64,000 nt of DNA from Inia geoffrensis (taxonomy: Eukaryota > Chordata > Mammalia > Artiodactyla > Iniidae), in NCBI GenBank assembly GCA_036417435.1, contig CM070909.1, positions 8,836,597-8,900,596 of the forward strand. Direction: 5' to 3'. The notes beneath the pieces are model-generated. The model did not search any database, was not told the DNA's origin, and saw nothing but the letters and a program-made list of their open reading frames with translations. The translations under genes and the position numbers were made by a program. Positions 35,067-49,200 of the stretch are shown piece by piece; position 1 is the stretch's first letter, and each line of letters starts with the position of its first letter.

Positions 35067-37194
35067 GTGAGTCCAGGCTGTGTCCCAAAGGTGACCGGGG
35101 TGGGGCAGGGGGGAGGACACCCAGGCTTTCAAGTCTCTGTCCCCTTGCCAGGCCTTGGACTGCTCTATTCTTAGCCCGCACCCCCACCTTCTTTCGTGGG
35201 TTGTGAGGGAGAGGATGGCCGTGCTGGGCCAGGCTCCCGGGACTCCACACCCATCCCAGACAGACGGGGCAGGTGAGGCAGACAGCCGGGAGGGGCCAGG
35301 CCCTCAGTGCTGTTAGACGGGTCACAGGCACGGAGCTGGTGGGGAAGGTCACCAAACCCAGGGTTTGGCACCTCCCAGACTCCCACCTCTACTTGGGAGG
35401 AGCTGGTGGGCTCCTTGAAATCTGCCTCCCTCTGAGTCAGGCCTGGATGAAGAGCAAAGGTTCAAGGTGTCCCTACTCTACAGGCGGGGAGGGGTGTGAG
35501 GGCCTGCCCACCTCCACCCCAGCTCCACCCTCCTGGCGGCCTCCAGTGCTGACCAAAGAAATGGGCGTGGAGGCACAGCAGTCTTTCCCTCAGCCTCCAG
35601 GCTCTCCCTCCACCTTGAGGTCAGTTCTGCTTCCTGCCAGGGGTATCCCCTGCCTGACTGGAGGAGGGTTTGGCCCTGGGAGGTAGCTGAGGGTGGGAAG
35701 GGAGACTAGGATGTCTGTGGGGTAAGTCAGGCCACAGACAGATCAAGGAATGTGACCAGGCCTGCCCAGGAGGAGACTTCTGGCCCAGGCCTCAGCTTCT
35801 CACACGGAAGGGCAGCCACTCCCAACTGGATGGGACATGCCCCGGGGAGGAGGCCGCACATGTGAGTGCCCCCATCCCCACGTGTGCAGGAGGCTGTGAG
35901 GGCCCCAGAATGCATGTGCACCGGACGCTGTGCACGCACGGCCGTGGTGCAGGGAGCACACGTGGGAGTGGGGTTGGAGGGTGATACTGGGACACACGCA
36001 GAGCCTGGGCATGTGCGTGCCAGAGCTGCTGCTCTGCACGAGGCCCCCTGGGGACCCGGGCCCGGCAGGCCCCTGCTTGGCTTAGCGGCCTCCCTGGCAG
36101 TGGCTGCTGTGACTCAGGGCCAGAGTGGCTCTCACCAAACTGGTTTGAGGGGAGAGGTGAGCCGGCCCAACTTGCTGGTGTAGGGGTTGCTGTCTGGAGC
36201 CAAGCCAGGCCCCGCTGCTTGTCTGGGACTTCTGAGGACACCCCCAGAACTCCCCCACTCCTCCTCCAGGATCCCGGTGGCCGACACCTCCAAGGCTATG
36301 TCCCCTTTACCAAGGGTTCTGGCCCGGCCCGAGGACTGTCTCCACTGAGGCTGCGAGAACCAGAGCCTGAGAAGAGGCATGGAGGCCCCTTTGGGGCTGG
36401 GACACCTCACTTCCCCAAACTCAAGGTAAGGGGTCCCTCTCCTCCCATCCCCAAGCTCACAGCCTGAGCTGCGACATCCTCCAGAGACCATCAGAGCTGA
36501 GAACACGGGAGCCCCTCCAAGAAGCAGGGTGCGGCTTTGTCTAGAGATCCTCTCAGGGGAGCATCTCTAAGCCAGGCTGCCTCGTAAAGATGCCCGCTTG
36601 ATGGGCAAGTGTCAAAATGTTCCTGAGACCACTGGTTCCCTAAGTCCCATTCTGGTCTCCACCTGAAGGTCCCTCTGAAGGGTTCTATCTCAGGAGAGCC
36701 CTGGAAGCTATCTTTCTGGTCAGGGAGCCCGGGTCAGACCCCTCTGTCCAGGGACCTTTCTGCAGACAAGGTGTCTCTCCATCCGTGTTCCGGCAACACC
36801 CTGTACCCTGTAATCCCAGCCAGGATTGATCCTCGTCCCTCAGGCCTGCATGTCCTCACTCAAGCTCATGGCAGCTTGCCACACACACACGCACACACGT
36901 GCACACACACACACGCACACACACACAGGCACACGCAGCCCTTCCCGGGCCAGGAAGTGGCCAGGACTAATCCCCTCTCGGCGCCCCCAGGAAGTCACCA
37001 GAGCCCACGAGCTGGAGGTGAGGCTGCACACGTTCAGCATGTTTGGGATGCCCCGCCTGCCCCCAGAGGACCGGCAGCACTGGGAGATCGGAGAGGATGG
37101 TGACAGCAGCCTGGCCATTGAGAAGTCCTGGAAGGAGCTGGTGCCTGGACACAAGGTGGGCCCAGGACACAGTGTCTGTCCCTGTGGGGTCCTA

Positions 37195-37245
<51 letters not shown>

Positions 37246-40200
37246 CACCTCTGCCCCGGAGGAGGGAAAGGCCTTGGGAAGTGGGGTCTGCAGGGACAGC
37301 ACTTGGAGGCACCTTGCTGTAGCTTCAGATCCCAGCCCCGCCACATACTAGCGAGACCTTGGTCAAGACAGCAAGCCTCTCTGCATCTCGGTCGCCTCTC
37401 TGTGTGACCTGGGGATAACACCCCCTACACACTGGAGGATTGGTGGAGGGTTAAAGGCTTTCTGTGACCTGGGGAGAACACCCCCTACACACTGGAGGAT
37501 TGGTAGAGGGTTAAAGGCTTCCTGTGACCTGGGGATAATACCCCCTACACACTGGAGGATTGGTGGAGGGTTAAAGGCTTTCTGTGCAGTAGATCTGGTA
37601 GCATTCAGCAGATGGCAGCTGCTGGTCTTGTCATCATTCCCCAGCTGAACCAGCCCTATCCCCACCCAGGAGATGAGCCGGGAGCTCTGCCACCAGCAGG
37701 AAGCGCTGTGGGAGCTACTGACCACCGAGCTTATCTACATCAGGAAGCTCAAGATTATGACGGATGTGAGCCGCCCTACCCCCGCCACATCCCCGGCAGC
37801 CCCGCCCCCGGGCCCCATCCTTGGCCATTTACCGTGTCCCTTGAATCACTCCCCCCACCCCGTTCTCCAGACCGGAAGGGGCACGGCTGTTGGGGAAAAG
37901 GGGCAGGACATCAAGATCCCCCTGACCTGAGACCCGCCCGGGGTCTTGGGAGAGAGGCTCGTGGTATGAGGGTGGGGCTGGGGATGCTGTGAAGGACTGG
38001 CTAGGCTGGGGTCTGAGAGGAGGAGGTCAGACGCTGAAAGCCCTCCCTGCATCCAGCTCCTAGCTGCCGGTTTGCTGAACTTGCAACGAGTGGGGCTGCT
38101 GACGGAAGTGAGTGGGCACTCGGGGTGTGGGACCCAGGGAGTGGGGGGGTGGGATCATAGAGCGGAATTGCCACCCCCATTTACCCTGCCCTCCCCACTC
38201 CCCTCCTTGCTCTAGACCCCAAGCAGGCTGCAGGTCCCACCCAGCCCCTGCCACTCGGGCTTAGCCGTCACTGCCTGCCCACCGCCCGTGCTGCCCGCAG
38301 GTCACCTGCCAAGGCATGTTCCGCTCCTTCCTCCAGGTGTCAGCTGAGACCCTGTTTGGAAATGTCCCCAGCCTGATCCGAGCCCACCGGAGCTTTTGGG
38401 AAGAGGTGCTGGGTCCCACCCTGGAGGACACGCGAGCCTCGGGCAAGCCTCTGGACCCTGTCAGCCTGCAAAACGGCTTCCTGTCGGTGAGGCGGGGGAG
38501 AAGGGCCCCATCTGGATGGGGCAGGACTGGGAGAGCCCCAAGGGGTCCTGTCCGCTGGAATGCTCATACCACTGGCACCCTGCCGTGACTCGAGGGGGTC
38601 CAAGGGCACGACCCCTACCCCTAAATACCACCTCACCTCTTACCTTCATTCCACCAGTATGACCTCTGTCCCAAAGGCTCTTTGGGCTTCTGGAGCCCCC
38701 AGAGGGAGGGCAGCTATCTCAGGGAAGGGCTACACCTAAGCTGTCATCGACCATGAAATCTTATGTCCGGGACAGAGACCCATCGACAAGCAGCAGGGAC
38801 CTAAGCGACTTGTCCCTCAGGGGCCTCGGGGGAGGGGATGTGAAAGGCCGTAGGGTACCCAGAGCCTGAAGGGTGATAAGAGAAAGCAAGAGGCCCAGGA
38901 TCTGACTTCCTCCCAGTTCACTGGCCAGGGAAACGTGGCCTTGCAGAGTTGGATTGGGGTAGAGAGGCAGGGGGACAGTCTCCTGTGGGCCGTCGGTGGC
39001 CCTCTTCCCCAGGAGCAGAGCTCTGGGCAAGCCTCAGGTCACCACCCCGTGGCTGGGCTGAAATGGGATCCGCAGTGCCCTGAAAACGGTCCAGCTAAAT
39101 TATTGATGGCGGGCAAGGTCCAGAGCAGCGGGGCGTGGCAGGGGCTGAGGATGGAGCTCAGAGGGCGGCCGCGGGGTCGGCCCCTTGGGACCTCAACTCC
39201 TCCTTGGAATCCAGAGAGGGGGGCTGGAAGTGGTGGGGGGTTGGGATTGGTGGGAGCTGGACTAAGGATCTAGGCCAGGCTCCTTCCCCTGCCCGCTCCC
39301 CGCCCCACACCTGTCCCTCCAGTTCAGCCAACGCTTCCAGCCCTACGTCCTGTACTGCCTGCGAGTGAAGCAGACCATGGCCTACGCCTGGAAGCAGCAG
39401 GACAACAACCCTCTCTTCCACACCTTCGTGCAGGTGGGAGAGGGGCTGCTGGGGAAGGGGGATGCGGCGGACCTTGCTCCAAGGCTGAGGGTATCCTCAG
39501 GGCGGGGCAAGAGGGTGGCTTGCAGCCCCCTGACCCCTGCCCACCTTCCCTGGCAGTGGTGTGAGAAGCACAAACGCTCGGGGAGGCAGATGCTGGGGGA
39601 CCTCCTCATCAAGCCCTACCAGCGCATCACCAAGTACCCACTGCTGCTCCAGGCTGTGCTCAAGAGGAGCCCCGAGGCCCGCGCCCAGGAGGCCCTGACT
39701 GCCATGGTAGGGGCCACCGGGGCTGTACCCTCGGGAGTTGGGGGCTGATGAGTGGGGACGCATCTCCAGGGACTCTTGAGGCCTCTTTCCTTACGTGTGT
39801 GTGCCGGCGCGGCACTGATGTTGTTGTCTGGGTGGGATGTACAGACAAGGAGCTGAGCTTTCCTCCCTCCACACCCCACCCTCACCTAGATCGTGGCGGT
39901 GGAGTCATTCCTGCAACACATCAACAAGCAGGTGCGCCAGGGCGAAGAGCAGGAGAGCTTGGCGGCTGCAGCCCAGCGCATCGGGCCCTACGAGGTCCTG
40001 GAGCCGTCCAGCGAGGAGGTGGAGAAGGTGAGAGAGGCGGAGGGAAGGGGGGGTCCAAAAAAGCAAGGCCCCCAGGAAAACGGATGAAGCCGAGGCCTGC
40101 AGCGGGAGAGGCAGAGGTGCCGTGGGCTGTGTGTGCCCATCCTTCCTTCCCGAGGGTGAGGGTCCCAGGGGCCAGGTGCAAAGGAGTAAAACGAAGACAC

Positions 40201-43200
40201 TGGGATCATTCCTGTCCTCCAAGAGGCAGGATGCCCAGTGCCCCCTCCTGTGCTCTCTGCACCCCTCAGAACCTGCGTCCATTCTCCACGCTGGACCTGA
40301 TGGCCCCCATGCGGGGGGTTGCTTCTGAGCACACCAGGCAGCTGCTGCTTGAGGGGCCTGTGCGCATGAAGGAGGGACGAGAAGGGAAGGTGAGGGGGCT
40401 GTGGGAGGAGCGAAGAAGATGGGAGAGAACTAAGAGAAAGAAGGGAGAGACGGTGGGACACAGGATGCGTCAGAAGGCTGGAAATGGGAGAAGAGGGGTG
40501 TGTGTGTGTGTGTCGTCTGTGTGTCTATGTGTGTATTTATGTGTGTCTGTGTGTATGTCTGTGTGTGTCCATGTGTGTCTGTGTGTATGTGTGTATCTAT
40601 GTGTGTCTATGTGTGTGTCTATGTGTGTCTATGTGTGTATCTATGTGTCTGTGTGTGTATCTATGTGTGTCTGTGTGTCTGTGTGTGTCTATGTGTGTAT
40701 CTATGTGTGCCTGTCTGTGTCTGTGTGTATCTATGTGTGTCTGTGCGTCTGTGTGTGTCTATGTGTGTATCTATGTGTGTCTGTGTGTGTCTATGTGTGT
40801 CTGTGTGTGTCTATGTGTGTCTATGTGTCTGTGTCTGTGTGTGTCTATGTGTGTCTGTGTCTTTGTGAGTCTATGTGTGTCTGTGTGTGTGTCTATGTGT
40901 GTATTTATGTGTGTCTGTGTGTGGGTCTGTGTGTGTCTGTGTGTGTGTCTATGTGTGTGTCTGTGTGTGTGTGTCTGTGTGTGTGTCTTTGTGTGTCTAT
41001 GTGTGTCTGTGTGTGTCTATGTGTGTCTTTGTGTGTCTGTGTCTGTGTGTGTCTGTGTGTGTCTTTGTGTGTCTATGTGTGTCTGTGTGTGTCTATGTGT
41101 ATCTGTGTGTATCTATGTGTGTCTGTGTGTGTCTATGTGTGTCTATGTGTCTGTGTGTGTCTTTGTGTGTCTATGTGTGTCTGTGTGTGTCTATGTGTAT
41201 CTGTGTGTATCTGTGTGTCTGTGTGTGTCTATGGGTGTCTATGTGTGTCTGTGTGTGTCTGTGTGTGCCTGTGTGTGTCTATGTGTGTATTTATGTGTGT
41301 CTGTGTGTGTGTCTGTGTCTGTGTGTATCTATGTGTGTCTGTGTGTGTGTCTTTGTGTGTCTGTGTGTATCTATGTGTGTCTGTGTGTGTCTGTGTGTGT
41401 CTGTGTGTTGGGAAGAGGACGTGGTTCTGGCTTTGCTCTGCTCGCTGGCATGGCCCTGAGTCAGAAACTTTCCTACCTATAAAGTGAGAGATGGGCCCAA
41501 AGCGGCACGGCTCCCAGCTGTCCTATCCCACAGCTCTGCACCCGCCCACACACCCATGCGTGAGCCCCGACCCCTGTCCCGCCTGCCACCTGCTCCAGCT
41601 GACCCTCGTCTCTCTCTTCACTTGCCCCCAGCTGGATGTGTACCTCTTCCTCTTCTCTGATGTGCTCTTGGTGACCAAGCCCCTTCGCAGGGCAGACAAA
41701 GCCAAGGTTATCCGCCCGCCCCTCATGCTGGAGAAGCTTGTGTGCCGACCGCTCCGAGATCCGAGTATGTCTCTCCTGGGGGGAACTTTTCCTTCTCCCT
41801 TCCCATCGGCTGGAGAAGGAGAGGTTGGGAAGGGGCTCAGATAAACTCCAGCCCTGGAAGCAGACCTTCTCCTCCACCCAGGCAGCTTCCTGCTTATCCA
41901 CCTCACTGAATTCCAGTGCGTCTCCAGCGCCCTCACTGTGCACTGTCCCAGCACTACAGACCGTGCCCTGTGGCTGGAGAGGACCCAGCAGGCCCAGGTA
42001 TGTGAAGCCAGGTGTGGGAGCAGGTGGATGGCGGGGCCCCGGAGCTCAAATCCGGTGCACAAGAGTGGAGGATGGGGAGAGAGAGGGTGGGGTGAACACA
42101 GCTTCAGACCGGACCTCCTGCCCCTCCAGTGCACCCTCGAGAGGGAGACACAGGCTTGACCAACCTTAAGAGCATGGAAGAGGGACTTCCCTGACGGTCC
42201 AGTGGTTAGGACTCCACGCTTTCACTGCCGAGGGTGCAGGTTCAATCCCTGATCAGGGAACTAAGATCCTGCAAGCTGCATGGTATGGCCAAATAAAAAA
42301 AAGTATAAAAAAAAAAAAAGAGCACAGAAGAAAGCCTTTGGCCAGCCAGCTAGGGTACCAGTCCCTGGGAGAGCCAAGATAGCCTCCCCTGAAGGTTTCG
42401 AGGCTGTGAAACAATTAACTGCTGAACTTGAGCTCCCGTTCGGCAAACATGAACGGGGCACCTGCTGGGTGCGCACAGGCTGGGTGCTGGGGAATCAGAA
42501 AAGAATATAATGCCATTTCTGCCCTCACAGAATACATGCTGCAGCCTAGCTAGACAAACAAGTATACAAATAACAGAAACGTGTGGACGGAATGGAGTTA
42601 GGACAGGGAAGGGAGTGGTTCACTCTGTCTGGTGGGTTGGTTGGGAGAGGGACAGTGCAGAGAACAGAGATGCTTCGGAGGACAGAGAAGGCTTCGCAGA
42701 GGAGCTACTTTCTGAGCACCGCGGGTGGATATCTAGGAGCACGTCAGGGGAACAAGGTGGGCAGGAAAGGCATTCCAGATGGAGAGCAGAGCGTGCGAAG
42801 GTCAGAAATCGGAAGGAGTTGTGTGTGTTGAGTGCACCATCAGCTGAGTGGTTGGTGTTACCAGGGCATCATGCACAAAGGCAGCACAACGGCAGAGAGG
42901 CCAGGAGGTAGGTGCCACCGGATCATGCCCATCCCTGGATGCCGTGCTGGGGAACTTGAACTTTGTCCTGTAAGTGACAACAGAGCCAGTAAAAATGTTA
43001 ACTAGTGGAGTGGAGTGATGGGTGGGGGAGCAGATTTATGCAACAAAAGCCGAAGGAGTTCAAGAGAAGGGAGACCCGAATGGAGCCATATTGGTTACTG
43101 CTTGGTGCCTTAAAGCAACAGAAACATTCTCTCACAGTTCTGGAGGGGGGAAGTTGAAAATCAACATGTAAGCCGGGCAATGCTTCCTCTCCATAGCTCT

Positions 43201-46200
43201 AGGGGAGCATCCTTCTCGGCCTCTTCTAGCTCCTGGGGGCTCCAGGTGTTCCTTAGCCTATGGCAGCATCACTCCACTCTCTGCCTCTGTCTTCACGTGG
43301 TCTTCCTCTCCATGTGTCTCTGAGTCCCAGTCTCCCTTTCCTGTCTCTTAGAAAGACACCGGTCATTAACCCAAAATCCAGGATGACCTCATCTTGAGAT
43401 CCCGCACTGAGGGTCTATGCACATCTGCAAAGACCCTTTTTCCAAACAAGGCCACTCACAGTCACAGATTCTGGGGGTCAGGACCTAGACCCATCTTTCT
43501 GGGGCCACTATTCAACCCACTACAGGAGCAGAGTTGCCAAAGAAGAGGGAAGATTTGAGCTGGACTTTAAGGACGGGGAAGACCCTGAGCAGAAGACTCA
43601 AGGGGGAAACTGGGCTGGATTTATTTGGGGGGCAACCAGCATGTCTGTCTGAGTCTGGAGGGAGGGGTTTTGTGTGTGTGGAGCCAGTGATGAGACGCCA
43701 AGTTCTAGGGGACCCCAGCGCCTGTGGAAGAGCGTGGGCTGGACGAGACTGAATTGAATTGGGTTTGGCGAGTTGGCACCAGAGCCACCACAGATTCTTT
43801 GAGCAAAGGAAGGCCATGGTGAAATCCGTGTGTTTTGTCTTGAATTGTCAGGTGGCAACGTGACAGGTGGGCTGGGGGCAGGAGAGATTGGTGGCAGGAG
43901 ATTTCCTGTACTAGTTTGGGTATGAAACATATAGGTTGAGTGCCACGGCCTGAGGGACATGGTGCAAAAAAAAAAGAAGAAAAGAAGAAGAAAGGAGCTG
44001 CAGAAGAAAGAAGAGACAGGTGAGCCTTAGGGAGACCGATAGAAGCCTCTACCGAACCCATGGTTCAGACCCCAGCTCTGCCTCTTACTAGCTGGGTGAC
44101 CTTGGGTGAGTGATGTGGCCTCCCTAGTCTTCCATTTCTTCACCTGCAAAATGGATATAAATAATAACAGTCCTTGTCTCATAGGGAAGATTCAAAGAAA
44201 CCGTTCAGATTAGGCAGGCAACTTGGTGCCTTGGTAACTCAGGTCCACACGGACAAAGGATGACTTGCTTCCGAGGTTCTTGTGTGAAAGGCTGCTTTGG
44301 CAATGACAACTGAAATCATTAGAAAGGGAAACCTGTTTGTCTAGTTGTTGCTTCCTGGGTGGCGTGGGGCATGGGTAGCAAGGTTTAGTTTTAAACAGAA
44401 GCACTTTGGAAATGAGGTAATGGGAGACAGCCAAGTGGAGACCTTTCAGGGGTTTGTGGAAACACAGACTAGAATTCAGGCGAGAAATGAGGGTGAACTA
44501 TGAAAATTGCTAAGAGAGCAGATCCTAAAAGTTCTTTTCGCAAGGAAAAAAATGTTTGTGACAACGGTGACGAATGTTCGCTAGACGTCGTGTGGATCAC
44601 TTCATATGTACACAAATGTGGAATCATTATGTTGTACACGTGAAACTAATATGTCAATTACACCTCAATTTTTTATAAAAAGAAGAGGCATTTTGAACAA
44701 GTTAAGAATTCATAGTGTAGACGATTTCTAAAGAATGCAACTGCACTATTTTTAAAGAGTTTAAATCAAAGTAGTGCTTCTCGTAGGACTTGCTTTAATG
44801 AGCAGATTATAATGACTTGTCGTTTGCACATCAGGTAATTAGGGCTTTGAAACTTTGGAGGATGCGTAAAAACAGTCTTGTCCTTTAAACAATTTTAAGC
44901 ATTCTTCCCACAGTCTTAATACCACAGTCTTGATACCTATGGCATCGTATCAAGATGTGGAGAGCTTATTCGAGAAAAGGAAAACAGAGCTTAATCTCTG
45001 TTTAAACACTGTATTTAAAGATTCGGAATTACAGGAGTAAAAAACAAATAGGAGGTTTATGCCATTAAAAAAAAAAAAAAGAAAAAAGGATGAAAGGCAG
45101 AACCTCAAGGTCTTGTGTCCTCCAGCCCTTCGGGGCTGTCATTTCCTTGGATACCTAAACAAGATGGTGACGGTGCCCAGGAAGCCAGAGGTAGGGGACG
45201 GGGTGTGGGTCATCTGCCCTGACCCCTGCTCCAGGCCGGATCAGAGTCCCCTCTCTCTTTGCAGTGGGGCCTCCTCTCTACACCACCGCCCCCCAGCCCA
45301 AGAAGAGACCCCCCCACCTCCTCCTTAGAACCCCCAGGGGAACCACTAAAGATTGCCGGTATTTTATTACACAAACTAATTGAGCCCCCAGGAGTTTTAC
45401 TCCAGGCTAACTGAGGTAGAGAAGGCATTTCCAATACCTAACCAAGCCGCGCACAAGCTCCCCGCGTCCCCTTGCAAAACCAAGAACCCTGAAACTTTGA
45501 AATGAGTTTGTCCTGCTGCTGCCTCACACCAAAGTCTTAGGGGAAATCCTTTTCGCAGTTAACACCAGTCCCTGTAAATTGAAGAGGGCCATAGAATACC
45601 TACTGATCCTAGGGGTCAGTGTTTTTTCCCCGCCTTACAGAATCGTACATGTGTAGATTTATTCCTAGCGGGTCTGGCTGTGTGGCTTTAGCTTTTAGAG
45701 AAAATGAGCTTCTCAAGAGGAGAGACACTGAATCTTGGGAAATGCCCATGTTTAGGGGCTGGGAACAGGAAAAGGAACCAGTGCCGGGAACAAGGAGCTA
45801 TCAGAGACGAGGCCAAGAGGTGAACGCAGGAGAGAGGCGGGCTGGGAGGGCCCCGCAGCCCAGCTCTCACTCATTATCTGCGTCAGTTCTCTCAGCTCCG
45901 GCCCCACCTGGGAGCTGCAGGGATAATGGGAACCACCTTGCAGGACAGACGGGAGAGTTATGTTTGTAAGCTGCTTGACACACGCCCAGCACTTAATGGG
46001 GGTTCCATACATGTTTATTGTTGTCAGCTTTAGAAGATGCCAACATCTTCTAAAGGCCAGGGGTGCCTGGCCGAGGGCACCTTCAAGAGATGGTTTTCGT
46101 CCGTGATGGGAGACTTGGGGAGGGCAGCGGGTGAATTTGGGAGCCACTCCAGGGGCAGCAGGGAGAGGAGGCATTTCCTCCCAAGGCTTCAGTTCCCCAC

Positions 46201-49200
46201 CAGGGCAAAGGAAGAAGAATCATGGTGTCGGGGGAGCCCTCCCTTTTCCCGGCTTTGTGGGGCTGTCCCATTCAGGCCCAGGCACCAGTTTCCTCTTCCT
46301 TTCCCACCCTGCCCCCAACACGTCTCTCCTCTTACCCAAGCTGCGGAAATCCTCCCAGGGTTGCTAGAGAGCCTTCGGGGTGGCCGGGGGCCCTTCCAAC
46401 AGCCCGGTCCCTGGTACCTGAGGTGTCGGGTCCTCCATCCCCACCCCACCCCTTGCGTCCCTGCTTATTCCCAGGTGGGCCCACGGGAGAGTTTGGTGGA
46501 GACGCTTGTATGGGACAGACGTTCCTTCCAGACCACCCCCCAGCCGCCTTCCTCCCAGTTCTTTTCCTCCACACACCATCTCTATCCTGGACATCCCAAA
46601 GATAAACTTGAACTTGAGTCATATGGGGCCAAAGGGCATCTCAGCAGGCTGCCCCAGCCTCACCCTGACCCCAGCCCCACCGTGACCCCAAGAGCGGCTC
46701 CTCCCACCCTCGTTACTCTGCACAGCTGGGAGATGCGGAAAAGGTCACAGGACCTGGCCTGGTGTGCTGGTCTCCTGCCCCCAGACACCATCATCCCTGG
46801 CTCTGGCCGACAGAGCCAGTCTTGTGAGACTGTTGAGAATCCTTGCGTGAGACAGTGACTGGGAAGCCAGGGCAGGAAAACTGGAAATACAAGCCTGAGG
46901 TCATTTTCCTGTCCCTGTTCATCCTTTTCTCCAACATGTCTCCTGTACAGACCCAGCTACCCCCAACCCCGTTGTGTTTCTAGAGAGACTTTGGGAAGGT
47001 CCAGAGTTGCCTAAGAATTGCTGGTTCATATACCTGAAGGGGGTGGGGGGAGGGGCATATTCAAATTACTTAATAACCAGAATGGAATAGGCATCAACCA
47101 ATCAGAGTAGAGCTTGGGGAGGCACGGGGGGGGGGGGGGCCCGGGGGCGGGGAGGGGCAGTCCTAGAGGCCCCCTGCTGTGCCAGATGTTATCCCTCTGC
47201 TGCTGGATCTTGGAGGGCAGGGTAGTCCTGGTGAAGGAAGGTGGGAGGCTTGGGCAGTAGCCCTTTGCTCACCAGCATGAAAGTACTTCAATATGTGCAC
47301 AATGATAAGGCCGTTCCAGCCAGTGCTGGTATCGGTGCCGCCCCCAGTAGCCTCCACCACCTCTTTTTGCCAAGCCTCTGCCTTTGGCCTCTCCAAGGGT
47401 TCCCTTGCCATCCCTCCCCTCCCCCAAGAGAAAGTTGTCCTTTGGTAATTCCTGACCCTTTCTAAGTCTGCCCTTGAAACATAGTGCAGTTACTGAACTA
47501 GGACTCACAGAGAAAGACCCAGTCCCAATGCTGCTTCTCTCTACCTGTGCGCCCTGGATCAAGTCCACTCATCTTTCTAAGTCTTGTTTTCCCATCTGTA
47601 AAATTGGCTAATATACTGCAGGGTGATGGTGTGTGTCAAATGACCGCCTGCATGTAGAGGTGCTTTATAAACCACTTCTCAGATATCACTATTTTATTCC
47701 GGTGGCACCTGTATGAAAATGCTAAAGAAGACAAAATATAATGTATCCTCTCTCCATTCCTCTTGGGGTGGTCTTGTTGTCAACTCTGAAGGACAACAGA
47801 GTCCTCAACCCAGGACAAAGCCTGTCCCTGCCCGCCCTGGTGGTAGGAGAAAGAGTAACCTGAGGGCCCAGCATCATTCAGAGCAATTATGCAACTATCA
47901 CTACCAATCAGGGAGGACTTCCTGAAGGAAGAAACAGACCAGACGTTGGCTTGCCAAGGGGATGTGAGAGGCAGGAAGAATGTACAGGTAGGAAAAGGGG
48001 CCTTATGTTTACCCCACACATCCTAGGACCAGCTCAAGAGTTCAGATACTGGCTCCGTCCTACTTTCCCGCGGCATGACCTTGGCAGTTACTTAACCTCA
48101 GAGTCTCTGTTTCTCAGGAGCAAAAGTAGGAGCAAAAAAATCTGCCTCATAGGGCGGCGGTGGTGAAGATAAAGCAAGATAATGTATGTAAAGCACTTAG
48201 CATGGTGCCTGGCATACAGCAGGTGCTCAATAAATGAGAGCTCTTAATGAAAGTCTCCCCACCCCAGGTCACCCTGCAAAAGCTGAAGGTGGAGGAGTCC
48301 ATCCAACAGAAGAGGGAGCTCCTGACCTGCTATCAGGACCGGGATGGGGAGGCCCCAGGCCCCAGGCCTTCCACACCTTCAGCGGAAGGCTCTGAGAGCA
48401 GCACAGAGGGAAGGTAAGACCTACAGGGCATACAAAGCCTCCCAGAGGAGGGGGGCTGCAGGCAGGGAGGGAGGGCAGAGGAGCCCACAAGGTTGGGAAA
48501 TGGTATTACAGCTTTTGGGGGGACTGGGACCAGACTGAGGAACCCAGGCTACAGGTTGACACCAGCCGTGCGAAAGGCCACATGAGACAGCCCATGGGGT
48601 TAGCCAGCCTAGGGCTGGCACAGGGTGAAGGAAACAGGCACGAGAGGCACCAGTTCCCTGAGAGAATCAGGTTCCCCAGGCCAGGGATGGAGACTGAAGG
48701 CCAGTATGGGTTTGCGGAATGTCAGAGCTGCAGGGACCCGGCTAGTTCAAATCCCCAGAGAGTGTGAGAGTTTCACCCAAAATAACACAGCTGTTGAGCA
48801 GCACGGTTATAGAGAAAAAAAGACTCCATCACTGGGGGATAACCTCAGGGGAGCTCAGGAAGCACTCAGCAGATACTTGATAACAAGTTTCTGGACTGAG
48901 TGCAGGGGCTAAAATGCCTTAAAGGAGCTTACAGTCTAGCCAGTGAGATGAGAAAAACAATCAGTGCAGTGTAAAAGTGATACCAAAATAAGTTTGGAAG
49001 AGGGTCCATTTCTGGATGGAGGGATCAAGGGAGACTCTTTGGACTTGAACTTGACCCCTCAGCATCTGACTCTGACCATTTGCTAGTAACTGTAGGACTC
49101 CTGAGTCCTCGACTGTCATCCCCCAGCTGGTGGTGACAGAAGACACAGATGAAGATGCTCCCTCAGTACCAGATGATACCTCGGACTCTGGCTATGGCAC

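Larger units (their letters stand above)
41998..48267 (+). other. PLEKHG6: PLEKHG6 intron 13 (6.3 kb)
   Basis: The largest PLEKHG6 intron. It holds a CHR SINE (42182), L2-like DNA, an LTR-like or other ancient repeat (43090-43525), several MIRs, an L1 tail and a G14 run at 47126-47139. 44700-47100 is otherwise unassigned. No exon with both splice sites and a conserved frame was seen. Confidence 0.85.

Noticed and set aside
37403..37582. Regular 60-bp repeat as a CRISPR-like array
   Set aside because: This is a eukaryotic intron. The whole 60 bp repeats with no variable spacers.
39748..41487. 579-, 332- and 194-codon ORFs rich in Cys, Val, Leu and Ser
   Set aside because: They are translations of the UG-rich simple repeat in PLEKHG6 intron 11, open by composition, and they run through real exon 10 and 11 boundaries in the wrong context.
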